Shown: positions 1 to 11,436, counted from the first letter of the stretch. The stretch: 38,184 nt of DNA from Ichthyophonus hoferi (GCA_002751075.1 NAOQ01000042.1:9034-47217), one strand, 5' to 3'. The notes: generated from the letters alone by a model not told the origin. Numbers and translations: made by a program.

Positions 1-91
1 GTGTTTAGAATAGTATATAAATATCAGACTTATTGAAACTGGGTTTCGAGTTTTGTTTCAACTCTAGTCTGTTACCGTACATACATCATTT

Positions 92-385
92 TCAGAGCAA
101 TCCTTTAAAATATAGATAGGTATGATATGGTATTTCACCCTGTGCATACTGGCCGTTTATACATATCTGAGCTCATCAAGCTCATTGATCAACATGATAA
201 AAATAATGATACGATATAATTGGAATATATAAATACATTTTAAATCTACACTAGTTATCAGAATAGATATCCAATAAGAAAACTTGAGCTTATTGATCAA
301 TGAAATGAGGAGATTTCTCTCCGAGCATGCGGCAAGACACAACGTGTATTTCTATCTATCCCTGAGTGGAATAGATACATGTCAC
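92..385. repeat. Dispersed repeat family 1, copy A
   Basis: This segment resembles 3040-3345 in the same orientation, with several shared blocks (for example tttcaccctgtg, ctggccgttta, acatatctgagct, atataattggaatatata, ttgatcaatga, tttctatctatccct). Differences and small indels are spread throughout, so the copies are old. No coding capacity is visible. It may be a non-autonomous transposon or the terminal repeat of a larger lost element. Confidence 0.75.
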
Positions 386-612
386 AGCTATTGGGATTAT
401 AGCTATGTCATCTAGCCAGATGTAATAATAAATCATGTATGAGATAATAAGATTAACGTATGCAAGAACGGTCATAGACCCGCACATTTTAAGTCTAATT
501 ACGCCCATACTGAGATACAAACACTTCAATATTAAAAAATAACCAGTGATTAAGCCTTCAGATGTAAGACAAGGATCCCCTTCACATGCTTTCTCACAAT
601 TTTTCAAATACA

Positions 613-618
613 TTTATT
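613..618 (-). promoter_or_regulatory. Poly(A) signal of the secreted Pro/Thr-rich protein gene
   Basis: AATAAA on the minus strand about 120 bases past the TAA stop of the 178-aa ORF, at the usual distance for a short 3' UTR. This supports that ORF as a real transcribed gene. Confidence 0.55.
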
Positions 619-739
619 AAAAATCAGCAGTTAAAGACACCACTAAAACCTTGTGTTGTGCCTATGTTTAAAGGTTGGTAAATCATTACGTTACACGCTT
701 GTTGCTCTGATATTAACACAGAGTTTGGAACATAGTTGG

Positions 740-1276
740 CTATTTGTTTGCTACAGTAATTACTAAGAAATAGTTATTGACACCTCGCAAAGCAACGGGG
801 CCAATGCACTCGCCACTATAACCACCAGGGGCAGGATAAGACCAATTCGGATCTTCCTCCTGGCATTGTGCATCTAGGTAGCGTTGGAAGGTGATGTGTT
901 TACTATATATGTCGTACAGGACTCTCTCATAAAATTTGAAATGTTGTGTAGGCATCATGACGCACTCGCCAAAATTAACGTAGAAGCATTCAGGATCAAC
1001 AGGAGGTGGTAAACTACAGTCACGCGACCAAATGAAGGGGCAGGCCTTCCCAATGAAGACTGGGGAGGGTGTTGGTGTTGGGTGTGGTGGGATTGGTGGG
1101 ATTGGTGTTGGTGTTGGGGTTGGGCATGGTGGGGTTGGTTTTGGTGTTGGGGTTGGGCATGGTGGGGTTGGTTTAGTTGTTGTTGGTCTCGGTGTTGGGC
1201 ATGGCCAGATCTGTTGGAGTGGTTTGGTGGCCGAGACAAATGTGGCGACTAGGACTAAGACAATCAATTTAAACAT
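740..1276 (-). CDS. Small secreted Pro/Thr-rich protein with cysteine-containing C-terminal domain (178 aa)
   Basis: Single-exon ORF of 178 codons. Residues 1-16 (MFKLIVLVLVATFVSA) form a clear signal peptide. Residues about 18-73 are a Pro/Thr-rich spacer with an 11-residue unit (KPTPPCPTPTP) repeated in tandem and single cysteines at 26, 40 and 51. Residues 79-178 hold six cysteines (79, 87, 97, 105, 138, 157). The DPEC and YLDAQC segments recall Kazal-type inhibitors, but the spacing does not match well, so the family is unassigned. The protein is probably extracellular, with a rigid possibly O-glycosylated stalk. The start is chosen because the signal peptide begins there. A poly(A) signal lies about 120 bases beyond the stop. 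Neighbours are only repeats. Confidence 0.72.
   Translation of the reverse strand: MFKLIVLVLVATFVSATKPLQQIWPCPTPRPTTTKPTPPCPTPTPKPTPPCPTPTPTPIPPIPPHPTPTPSPVFIGKACPFIWSRDCSLPPPVDPECFYVNFGECVMMPTQHFKFYERVLYDIYSKHITFQRYLDAQCQEEDPNWSYPAPGGYSGECIGPVALRGVNNYFLVITVANK
1110..1175. repeat. 33-bp tandem duplication coding KPTPPCPTPTP
   Basis: Two adjacent near-identical 33-base units inside the secreted-protein gene encode the same 11 residues twice. The plus strand is a G-run array (GGGG, GGG, GGGG, spaced by short T-rich loops) that could form G-quadruplexes. Typical of replication-slippage growth of a proline-rich stalk. Confidence 0.75.
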
Positions 1277-3039
1277 AGCTGATGCTTTCAGTAATAAAAA
1301 TTTGAGTTTGAAAAGAAAAAGCGAAAAACAAGTGGTAGTTATACTTACATGTTATCTTGCTTTGTAATGTACTGATTGGCTGATCTAACTGGTGTGATTT
1401 CCAGTTGGTCAAGTGTAAATGAGTAAATAAATACTCCCAGAGTATAATATTCACTTTTGCTAATAACCACCATAACTACAATCATTACATATAAGCAGTA
1501 CTTCTGGTATAAGAAACACCAAGTGAGAATATGGTAAACAATAAATGAAGCATAATAGATTAGAATTTTGGTTCAACGCAGTTCTATTTAGCCCATCTAT
1601 TTATAGCAAGAAAAAGTCAACATTATAACCCCGGTATCAAAATGCTCAGATTATTTAGAATACATGTAATCCGTCACAATGATTTGTAATCCTGCATGAT
1701 AATAGACAAACTGTATATCAAACCTATAGAGCAATAATTTAATGTTGGAACCAAAGCGTTCAATGATTTTTTTATTTTTTTATTACAGTTTATTTCCTTA
1801 TGATACTTTACCGCGCCTAGGGAAACATTAACCCTAGAGCATCAATGATCAGTCCATTTAAGACAGTTAGGCGCATTTGACATACACGATAAAATTGAAA
1901 AATGTACAAGAGGAACAAAAACACCTAATAAAAAAACCCAGTTTTTAGTCGTCACAATTGATTGTTCTCAGTCGTCAACATCTACGGTTTAATTTATGCG
2001 CTTTATTTTATATTATGTCTATAGTTGTTATAGAGTTTGAAGTAGATAACTCAGATACTGTACTAGAACGCCAACTAGTTAAGTCTGATTTTTATTCTTC
2101 CAACAATAATAATACCGTACTATATACATACAGCCACAATTAAATTGTAATTATCAGATATACAATATACCATCGGATAAGAAGCTAAAGGCTCCTATAT
2201 CTATGGATCAACAAAGAGAGATTCAATAGCAGGTCACTAGAGTTTTGGTCTGCCCTCTACCTGACGACGATCAATCAATAGAACTCAGTACAACAGATAC
2301 TAGTTTAATTTTCAATATTTATAATGACATTAGCTATTTTATACCATCTTATGTCAGGTATACAGTTTGATATTAGTTCAGTCTCATTAAATCACATATG
2401 TCCAGAGTCGTAGATATCAACCATAGTGTGGTTAATACGGGAATCCTACTTTAGTTTACATCATAGTCCACCACCTCACATTTGTCATTGTCACAGCTAC
2501 GGCTTAATACAAAATAGGACAGACTACGATTACCTTGTATTTAAATATTTTATCATACTCGCCTTTCCACTCCTACAGGTTTATCCTGTGATAAAGAGAG
2601 GTGACCTTAGGAGCAATTGCACTCAAATGAAGAGATCCTTCACCATCGAATATTTTATACCCTCCAATGCAAAATTTGCATTAAAATATTACAATCGTAT
2701 CTAATCTTTAACTTTTGGAGTTAAATGAATTAGTAGATTAGCAGTTATGTGAGACGATTATATATATCTAATTACACTAACTGATTTAATTAGAGCACGT
2801 CTATAATTTAAAAGCCTATTTATTTAGAGCCTGTTAGCTCGTGGAGTAACACGTTGTTTAAATATATAGTGAAAAGACAAGTGATTTATTTGGCTTATTT
2901 AGTACAGATCTGGGATATTTGTCCAATATATATATATCTTGATTTTATCTTTTATTTAAATATATCAATTACTCGTAAATAGGCCCAACTGATCACTTTT
3001 TCTACTTCCAATATTTTTATATTTTATTTTTCACTTTTC
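1277..3039. other. Intergenic stretch without a supported gene
   Basis: AT-rich sequence with only short open frames (up to 92 codons) lacking protein-like composition or convincing splice context. The first ~150 bases are the presumed 5' region of the secreted-protein gene; no firm TATA box was identified. Confidence 0.5.
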
Positions 3040-3345
3040 AGAGTAATTTCTTATGATATAGGCATGGTAGAGTAGTTTCACCCTGTGTATGCTGTATGCT
3101 GGCCGTTTAGTTTATACATTATACATATCTGAGCTCCAAGCAACCAGTTCATTGCCGACATGATAAAGATAGTGGTGTGATATAATTGGAATATATAAAT
3201 ACATTTTAAATCTACAATTCTTATCGGAATAGATAGCCAATAGGAAAACTTGAACTCATTGATCAATGAGATGGGGACATTCCATTTCGAACATGCTAAT
3301 GCCTATTTCTATCTATCCCTCTATCCCGGAGTGAAATAGAGTAAT
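3040..3345. repeat. Dispersed repeat family 1, copy B
   Basis: Direct-orientation partner of 92-385. The conserved core includes the block atataattggaatatataa and the end block tttctatctatccctc. Together the two copies flank about 2.65 kb containing the secreted-protein gene. No target-site duplication or terminal inverted repeat was evident by eye. Confidence 0.75.
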
Positions 3346-3641
3346 ATACGTATCAGGATCGGTTGAAGATGCCGAATCAGCGGACGACCAGAGTGCTACA
3401 AATCCGTGCCAAAGGATTATCACATGCACTGTAACAGTTCCTCATAATTATAATAAAATGAAGCATGGAACGATATGAGATGAAAGGAAGAACAATAAGA
3501 CACTTTCATTTTCATATTCACAACACGTTCCCTATTACTAATCTTAATAATAGAATAGATCTTAATCAGAACGATTGGCTCACTTAATATGGGATTGAAC
3601 GCGAGAGATTACATTTGCATTAGTAACGCGGGCTTACTTAA

Positions 3642-3681
3642 TAAAGGATTTTACAGGGTATTAAAGGATTTTACAGGGTAT
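3642..3681. repeat. 20-bp tandem duplication at the left end of the Tc1/mariner element
   Basis: The unit taaaggattttacagggtat occurs twice back to back, overlapping the outer end of the left inverted terminal repeat. It could be a local slippage duplication or a trace of abortive transposition. Confidence 0.8.
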
Positions 3682-4699
3682 TTTGAAAATATATGATTTT
3701 GGAAATATGTAGAAAAAAATTATATCTTTTAATTTTCGAAATAGGAATTTTAAGCTTTAATATGTAAACATCAGAATATTCAATAAAAACCAAAATCAAA
3801 GAAAAAAAAAATACTTTTGAAAAGATAAAATTAAGCTAACAAATAATATGAATTAAAATTAATGTCCGAAATATTCATGATCCCCGTAATTTCCCATTTG
3901 ATAAAAGAGACTGGCAGAACAAGAAAAAGACTGAGGTTAAAGGTTTCTGTTGTTCTCACCCAAGAGAATTGGGATGCTATATAGAAAACGGCTTGTGATA
4001 TAGCTGCAGCAGAAGTCAAATGGAAACATCCTGTATCTCGACGAAGGCGGATTCAACCTATACATATCCATAAATACGGATATTCGCAGCCGAACCAAGA
4101 TGCAGTGATAAACGTTCCGGTCAATAAGAAACAAAATGTCTCCTTGTGCATAATTATTTCTTAGGTAGGAATGCGAATTCAACACAAAGTCTTACAGAAT
4201 GGTGCTTATAATTCAAACTCAGTTGTACATTTTTTAGAGGCAGCAAATTAGACCGTAATTTTTATAGGAAATCCAATTTTGATTATGGATAATTGTATTA
4301 TACACAAAAGTATGATGATGGAGCAATATTTGTTAAATTTAAACGGTGAAGTAATGTATTTGCCACTATATAGTTTGAATTTCAATCTAATTGAAAAATC
4401 TTTCTCCAAAATCAACTTCGACTTCAATTTAACTAGACCTAGAGCAACTCAACGTAATGAGCTAAAAACAAGCATACATCGGTTTTGGAGAATCTGCGAA
4501 ACTATAATCTAAATGCGTATTACGGTCATATGTGGCAGGCACAAGTGCGGGAGATCAATGGTTTTGAATAAAGTATTATAATTATCTTTTATTCTTTTAG
4601 TTTAAATATTTTAAAAAATCAAAAAATATTTTCAGAATTTTTCAACATATTTCATATTTTTGAAACCCTTCAATATATTTACAAAATAGCCTGTAAAAT
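3668..4699 (+). mobile_element. Decayed Tc1/mariner (IS630-type, DD34E) DNA transposon with inverted terminal repeats
   Basis: Left end 3668-3717 and right end 4639-4699 are imperfect inverted repeats (attttacaggg... against ...cctgtaaaat), giving an element of about 1.03 kb, the usual size for this superfamily. Inside, in plus orientation, are the catalytic landmarks: YLDEGGFNL near 4034-4060 (first Asp), a VPVN-type strand near 4118, LIMDNCIIHK near 4280 (second Asp), and LPLYSLNFNLIEKSF near 4360-4400 (Glu, 34 residues after the second Asp). The longest intact frame is 4279-4512; upstream the transposase is disrupted by stops and frameshifts and no N-terminal helix-turn-helix is readable. 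It is inactive. Confidence 0.82.
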
Positions 4700-4802
4700 A
4701 AATTTCTTCCTGATTCTGATTAAGATAGTTTATTTTTTCAACGGAAGATTGCAATAGATAGCCTTATTAAGGATTAGAGTGTGCTGTGGAGACTTAACGA
4801 AG

Positions 4803-5075
4803 AAGATATAACAATGTTAAGGGACTATGGTGATTGGGATATAATGGGGTGATCCCAAGACGTGGTTCTGGTCACCATATTATTTAAGGACCCAATGTAT
4901 ATAGGATGGGTAATGTAGATGAACTGAGAAATACAATGGAATGTATAGACTAACTTAAACATATACAACATTGGAATAAACATATCGTTCCAGAATGCAT
5001 ATAAGGTAGATAAATCAAAGAATGATATTGAGGGTATAGACAGACTATTTAGAAACTATACAAAATAGGTGAAGT
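4803..5075. repeat. Dispersed repeat family 2, copy A
   Basis: Shares blocks with 19830-20130 in the same orientation: an ataatggggtgatcccaa-type block, a tatataggatgg...atgta...actgag block and a distal attgagg...aactat block, with unequal spacing between them. Both copies are highly degenerate. The family is not identified. Confidence 0.42.
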
Positions 5076-6290
5076 ATTTATAATTATAATTTATAATTGA
5101 TAACTAGGAATAAGCATGTCGATACAGGAGAGATAATATGAATGAATTAAAAAAGGTTAAAGGAAGAATATATTATTTATACCATTTTCTATACTTCAAT
5201 CCAGCTCTGTTTTTGTTCTTAATGTGATGACTAACACTACACTATTATACTAGACCAGACATAACCCCGGACTCAATCCTTTTTTAGTCATGTATAAACC
5301 TAAACTGAATACATCTTAGATCTTCGTCAGGGTAAAAGGCCATTTTATGGGACCAGAAATGTTACACAAAGTTTCGTCAACCCTAAATAGTCTATCCAAC
5401 CTTCTAAATTAGCCCGACCCAAATCATGGGGAAGTGGAGCAACAACGAGAAAAAAGGTTCTGGTTTTACTTTTGATTTAAAGTTAGACATTAAAAACCTA
5501 TAAACATCCGAAAAATATAAAGCAGCATCTATATATCAATTACTATAATCTTTAAAAATTAATGAAGGTTTGTTGTTTATACTTTCCGGTAAGGTGTCAG
5601 TAAACACAACATATTTTTTGATAGGCACACCTCATGCCTATATATACTTAAAGGCATATATAAAAACACAAAAGCAAACATGCATTTCATTAACCAGGGG
5701 ATCCCGTCATGCGTATAAACATAGCTATATGTATGAACTAAAATAATAATTTAATGGCATAATTTAAAGAAAGTGTGTATAGACTCGTGTGACATTACAT
5801 ATATGTTTCCTTAATAAGTCCTTGTGTGTAAGATGGTATAACTATGTATACATATATGATATTATATATAATAGTATATATGTAGGTACCTAATAAGCTA
5901 TCTTTGTATGTATATGTTATTTCCATTTAAAACCCTCTCACACACAGAACCATTACCTCATTATCGCACTCTATATTTATTATTCGGGTATATCTTGTAA
6001 CAGTTTTCTTATTCTAGAAAGAACCGTAGAGTTAGAGGAGAAACATGAGGAGGGCACATAGGGTGATTGTATTTTTAACACGCCGCACACTACTATAACA
6101 CTATTATCATCTATAGAAAGAGTGGTAGGAAGATGATGTTTATGAAGAAAGGATATAACAGAGTCTTTTCTGTTCTCTCTTTCCTCTTCTGACTGTATGG
6201 TGGGTTTGTAGGCAATGGTTAGTGTTGTTAGAGTGGTATATGTATATATGTATAATCGATGTCATACACATTTGAATTTTAATTCGGTCA
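5076..6290. other. Gene-poor AT-rich stretch
   Basis: No ORF with protein-like composition and no convincing exon. Its right end is the presumed 3' flank of the Gemin6-like gene; an AATAAA on the minus strand near 5976-5981 could serve as its poly(A) signal about 310 bases beyond the predicted stop. Confidence 0.4.
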
Positions 6291-8034
6291 TTATCCGTAT
6301 ATATTCACCTTCTTGAAATCTAATCCAGCCATTAAGGAATGGAGATGGTTTTTAATAAACAATTGAAATTTAAAGAAGATGTTAGCACATGGAACTTTAT
6401 ACACGTTTACTCTGGTATTCAGGGGAAAAATAAAAAATAACAACACAAAATAATGTGTTCGTCCAATATACTCTCTACTATAAAATAAATTATCCAATGA
6501 TACCCTCCTTAGCAACATAAAAATAACTGATTGGCTAAGGAGTAAAAGATAGAAAATAATTGGAAGTAGAGATAAGATTAAAATATATAGAGACAGTAGT
6601 AGGGGATAGTATGGTGGGATAAAAGCAGAGATGGAATGAAGCATTACCATTGGTGCACTTTTATTGCCCATGACAGCTTCTAATAAACAGTCAGGGTCCA
6701 ATAAATTCAGAGGGCAGGGCTTATCTGAGTGGATTTGACAGGCTGTTTTGATAGATGGCCCGCGAATCCAGTTTATTGTTACACCTTCCTAGGTGAGAGA
6801 GGAAGAAGAAGGCATGGATGGAGACAGCAAGAGAGAATGTGTGAAAGGAAGGGAAATAAAGGGATGGAAGGAGAGAAAGAGAACAATGGGCGAGAATGCT
6901 GTTATTAAATATTTTGACAGATTTGTTTATTGCTTGGAGGTAATATAATTTCAAGTAATATGAATTTACACGATAGTAAGTGAATCTCATTTAATAGTAT
7001 GTAAGTGTATGGACTAGATTCCTTATACATGAAAAGTGAGTATAATATAATTAAAAGAAAAGGAGAAATAAAAATTATTTCTATAATATAAGAAATTATT
7101 CTTTTTGTAGTCATTATATAAATGTAAATATATACATAAGGGAATTTGGCATAACAACAAGAAGTATATAGGTGAATAGAAAGTACTTTTATATGATTAA
7201 TTAATTTAATTGAGGAAGCGAGAATAAAAGCAAAGCAGATGAAAAAATAGAAAGGAATACAAGAGCAACGATATAAAAAATATGGAATATGTTTACAAAT
7301 AAGGATAGAAGGGCTGGAAGAGAAAGGGAGAGAGAAAGATAGTCACAGGAAGAGGTAAACATGTCTGAAATAAATAATAAAGGACCATGACAAATATATC
7401 TTTAAATTAAATGACGATATGAAACCGTATATGATATTTGTTATATAATATGTAAAGCTATATTCTTTTTTCCACATTTATTTTGTTAAAAAACCAAATA
7501 GATGAACGATAATATATTATATGTATAATTCATTAAAGGTAATGTCTGTGCTATCAATAATGCTATAGTGGTACGGGACTTGTAGCGATAAAGAAGGTGG
7601 TGGTTTAAGAAAGCGTGGGGCTCTTTAGCATAATAAAGATAATAATAATATTTCAACAACTTTATACAGCAAAAATAAGTATAAATTTAGTCTTACAATG
7701 CATAAAGTAAAATACATACCCATAATTTCTCACAACATCTGAGAATCATTTGTCAAATAACGTCTACCACATCCACCTTACACACCTGCAAACAAAAAAT
7801 ATACACATTAACATTAACCTACGCGCACAAAAATCATCTTACCACTTCATCATCACACACTAAGGCCACATTGTTAGTGTCGGGGTCTATTGTATAACAC
7901 CACCCCTCACACTCTGTCTTATTCACCAACTCAAGTCTCAGCTTTCTTCCTACTTGTTCGGAACGCTTTTCTGGCAACCACCCCAAGATATGATTGTTCT
8001 CTGTTTTATCATTCAAGTTGTATATTTGATGCAT
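6291..8034 (-). CDS. Gemin6-like Sm-fold protein (SMN complex)
   Basis: Exon 1 (8034-7843, 64 codons) ends in EGWCYTIDPDTNNVALV, closely resembling the Gemin6 Sm-fold core (GWV-TTDPVSANIVLV in human). Its donor GTG|gtaaga is phase 0. Exon 2 (6788-6648) follows an excellent polypyrimidine tract and continues the fold: EGVTINWIRGPSIKTACQI, where VT-x-I-x-G-x-x-I fits the Gemin6 VTGIMGHAV strand. Tentative small exons 6534-6504 (PISYFYVAKE) and 6319-6291 (ending in TAA) complete a frame of 130 residues, phases 0, 0, 1. Human Gemin6 is 167 aa. In the SMN complex Gemin6 pairs with Gemin7 to aid Sm-core assembly on snRNAs. Exons 1-2 are well supported; the last two are guesses from splice signals. 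Confidence 0.58.
7753..7785 (-). CDS. Possible alternative terminal exon of the Gemin6-like gene
   Basis: 57 bases after exon 1, a CAG acceptor precedes an in-frame segment of ten codons (VCKVDVVDVI) ending in TGA. Using it would give a 74-residue protein cut off in the middle of the Sm fold. It could be a cryptic exon, a truncating isoform, or chance. Confidence 0.25.
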   Translation of the reverse strand: MCKVDVVDVI

Positions 8035-10604
8035 TTTGAGGGTATAGAATATTGAAATTATAATATTGCCTATTGCACTCTATATGTACTTGGGTTTTGG
8101 TCGACTTTTCAATACTATGACTCTAGTTAATACACACGTTCTATATATATCTCTTCTAACATATTGTAGCAAGAGCACAAAAGTAATTATCAACTATACA
8201 AGCTTCTTTTTCTAAATATACAGTCTTTGTTCTTCAGATTCTCAGTCTCATGTATTATTTATTTATAGGTTTATTAACTTACATTAGTAAGTACAGGTAT
8301 ATTTCCATTTATAGATAACATATATAGATAGATCGATAGTCTTCATTCTTTATTTGCGTATTTATTAATTAATTTAAATAGCTTAAAATAATTATATAGG
8401 TAGGTATATTTCCACTTACACCAAACAGAAAAAAATTGCCCTAACCCACTGTCAACCCCAGGGAAGGGAGTATACTTTGGGCTAGTCTATATTATATATA
8501 CTTTGACCAGATTATATTCTAATACGATATGTATAATAAAGTTAAGGTTTCATGGCTGATTGCGTGATAAAACTCTATATTAATAGTGGGATTATAAAAG
8601 GTCAGGTTGCTAAATCTTATATATATCCATAGACGTAGAAATATATTGCTATGCATATGGATTGTGTATTATTATGGGGCATTCAATTCCAGAGAGTAAA
8701 CAAATACTGTTGTAGATACTAGTATAGGTAGGTTTACAATGAAGCATAAACACACCAAAGTTGAAATCTTGTGAAGAGGCTCTTGGAAAGCAGTAGATTA
8801 CAACCATTATAACATAATAAATTACTCTAAACAAGACACCATGTTATTACTATAGTCCCTGCTATATGGGATGTGGGATATTTAGGAAATTATACAGCCA
8901 ATGGTTGACTAGCAGTCGAGTTGAGCCTAGGTAGTAATTACATTTATTTCACCCATGCTTAGGGTTACGGACGACTATTGCAAGCAGAGGGTTTGGGTTA
9001 AAACTGTATAGCCTTTATTTAGTAATATTACAATATCAAGAGTTCCCAATCTGTCTTAGGACAGATTTTTTTTATACTTTTTAAACTTGATATTTTATTT
9101 ATAGAATACTTCAGAAACTAGTACTGATTAATTAGATAATTATAACTAAGTATTTTGCCTATGCGGTATATGTAGCTTTAATTGACACATTTGTCTGTAA
9201 ATATGCTCAATTATTATATAAAGTAGATACCGGTAAACATTAAAGAGTAATGAAAATATAGCTAATTGGGATGCAGGTATTGTTTAGTGATCAATATATG
9301 AAGGTAAACCTAAGGTTAACAAAGGTGTAAATAGGTAATGTTATATGTTATAATTCTTAATAAACCATGCTGCAAGACCGTTAACTCCGAATGAGCACGT
9401 AGATCGGCCAAAGTTCTGGTAGCAAGCGGATTACGAAATGATTAGTCTAATATTAGCTAATTGAATAATGCTCTTAACTAGGTAAATTGATTTATCAATA
9501 CTTAGAATGTGAGCACTTGCAATAAAGTGAAAATTAGCTAAAAAAAAGTCACTCAAACGAGGACACAATAGATTAGATGATGTCGAGACAAGATCAGATA
9601 ATTCTAGCGAGCCTTGTGGTCTCTTCTGAGAATTGCAATAGTCAATAAGGATGTTCACGATCGGTCCCATTTAGACTGATGAACACAACTACGATTAACA
9701 CCCGCGATAAACGGAAGTTGAGAAAAGGGTAAAAAAGCGCATAGCAATTAATAAAAAAACTTGACACACCTGGGCATACGCAGCGGATCTCACATGCCCT
9801 TTATATCTATACAATACCAATACGAGCAAATACGAATACGTTCCTGACAAAGAAAGCTTTGTATTTATTTATTTATTGTTTAAAATACCATAACGTATAC
9901 ATATAACACCCAATTGGCGTCCTCGAAGTGGTGTCCCCAAAGCCTGTGAACAAGCAGACACTACCACAAATTGTTATAAATCTAATAAAATCAATATAGC
10001 TCACTCGAGTGCTAAAAGAAAACACCATTTATAATATAAAGTGAATAAAATAGAGCAAGCAAACATGACACCTAATATAATGCTTAAAATAATGAAGAGT
10101 TGTCTGGTCTATAATGTTATAATAATAACTAATACTCCAAACACCACAGCAGTACAATTCAGAAAAACAGAATTTGATTTACCTATAATATTTTTTTATG
10201 TACTATTTTATTGATTGTTGAGAACATATTTTTAACTAAGTTTAGTCATCAAAATTAATCGATCAATTACCATTAGTTTAAAAAGTATAATTTAGAACTG
10301 ATTAGGCGACCCTACGTCTAGTCTACTATAGTCAAAATAGAGCAGTCAATAAAAACATTCAAGGTCGTAATGCTAAATCTTTAGTTTAACACAAATAAAT
10401 ATTTGTTGTTATATTAAAGTAGAGTTGATGTCATATTGGCATATATAAAATAATCAAGTATCATTATTTCAATTTCAGTTTGAGTATGTCGCTATATTTG
10501 ACATTATTCACAATAGAGATGTACAAGAATCTATTTAATGATATCATAGCCTAGAACAATGCTTAGTTCCAATCTGTCTGATTGACAGTACTAGACCCTG
10601 TTAT
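8035..10604. other. Gene-poor stretch between the Gemin6-like gene and the weak exon cluster
   Basis: AT-rich, with no gene I can support. Two items stand out: a minus-strand ORF of 79 codons at 9431-9670 (starts at ATG directly after an in-frame TAA; no recognisable motif) and a hairpin-plus-T-run at 9047-9072. A 61-codon minus-strand ORF at 8649-8834 begins with a hydrophobic, signal-like stretch but has no other support. Confidence 0.4.
9047..9072 (+). other. Hairpin followed by T8 (possible Pol III-type 3' end)
   Basis: A 7-bp perfect stem (ATCTGTC / GACAGAT) with a TTAG loop is followed directly by eight Ts on the plus strand. This resembles the 3' end of a small Pol III transcript, but no tRNA A/B boxes or known small-RNA sequence was recognised upstream. 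Confidence 0.3.
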
Positions 10605-11122
10605 TCACCTGTGTTCTACTGTAGATAGTGTTCCCTTTGGGGTTAAACTTATTTTGAAACTGCTTTTGCTGGTCCATAAATTCACCTAAGTTCTTACGTA
10701 GGAGTTATATGGAGACATCAATAGAAAAGAAAGGAATTCATTATTGAATACCTGAATAAAAGGGGTCTCTGATCTTGAAGCATACTACTATAAAGGGAAA
10801 AGAGGAAAAAGATAAAGGATTATGAAGAGAACAAAATAAATAGAATGCAAGATAACAAGTATAATTATACATACAAATAAATAAACCATATGAAAGATAA
10901 AGATAAAAAGAAGCATATATGAAAACAAATTATTATAGGTAATAGTAACAGAAACCTTGATAGTGTGCTGAAGGAGGAAATATATACCTTTATAAATATG
11001 CTCACATCACCCCATTTAAGGCTGCCAACATTTTTTCCTATGGAATTGGCAATTGACAGGCATTGTTTCTTAATATGACGTTTTAATTTTCTATTTATAC
11101 TGTGAGCTTCATTTGCTATCAT
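10605..11122 (-). CDS. Putative two-exon small gene, unknown function (low confidence)
   Basis: Exon A (11122-10988) starts MIANEAHSINRKLKRHIKKQ, a basic helix-prone segment, and ends IFIK at AAG|gtatat. Exon B starts at 10685 after ...acttag. In phase 0 it encodes VNLWTSKSSFKISL and stops at TGA 10607-10605 (71 aa in total). In phase 1 the same exon reads EFMDQQKQFQNKFNPKGNTIYS and ends at a good donor (CAG|gtgaat at 10609), so the true frame is unclear. A further exon-like piece after a strong polypyrimidine tract lies between them near 10755-10790. I do not recognise the product. Confidence 0.28.
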
Positions 11123-11436
11123 CTTTGTTTATAGGAAAGCATATATATAAAGGTACACTCAAGGCATATGCAATGCAGCTTATCTAAAAAGAATTAATTG
11201 TAGCATATTGTTATTAATTAAGTAAGAAAAAGTAATACGTAACTGGATCATGATTTAGGGTATGTATTATACATATCTAATTACATGCTGCTACTTGGAC
11301 CATTCAGTTCAACCCTTCATGTATCAAATGTAATGACATTTTAAGCATGTTTACTTAATATAAGGTATCCTAAACAATTGCGCATAACAATAAAATGATA
11401 ATCATCAGATATTCAAGACAATAAAATTATTTAGCT

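Noticed and set aside
955-1367. ORFs overlapping the secreted-protein gene in other frames (955-1239 minus; 1032-1367 plus)
   Set aside because: Shadow frames of the Pro/Thr repeat; Gly/Val- or Gln/His-rich only because of the repeat, with no signal or domain.
2426-2704. 92-codon plus-strand ORF
   Set aside because: No recognisable motif, no convincing promoter or splice context; expected by chance in this length of sequence.
10865-10987. C-terminal half of the minus-strand ORF 10865-11122
   Set aside because: Hydrophobic Phe/Leu/Tyr-rich translation of a polypyrimidine intron beginning at a clear donor.
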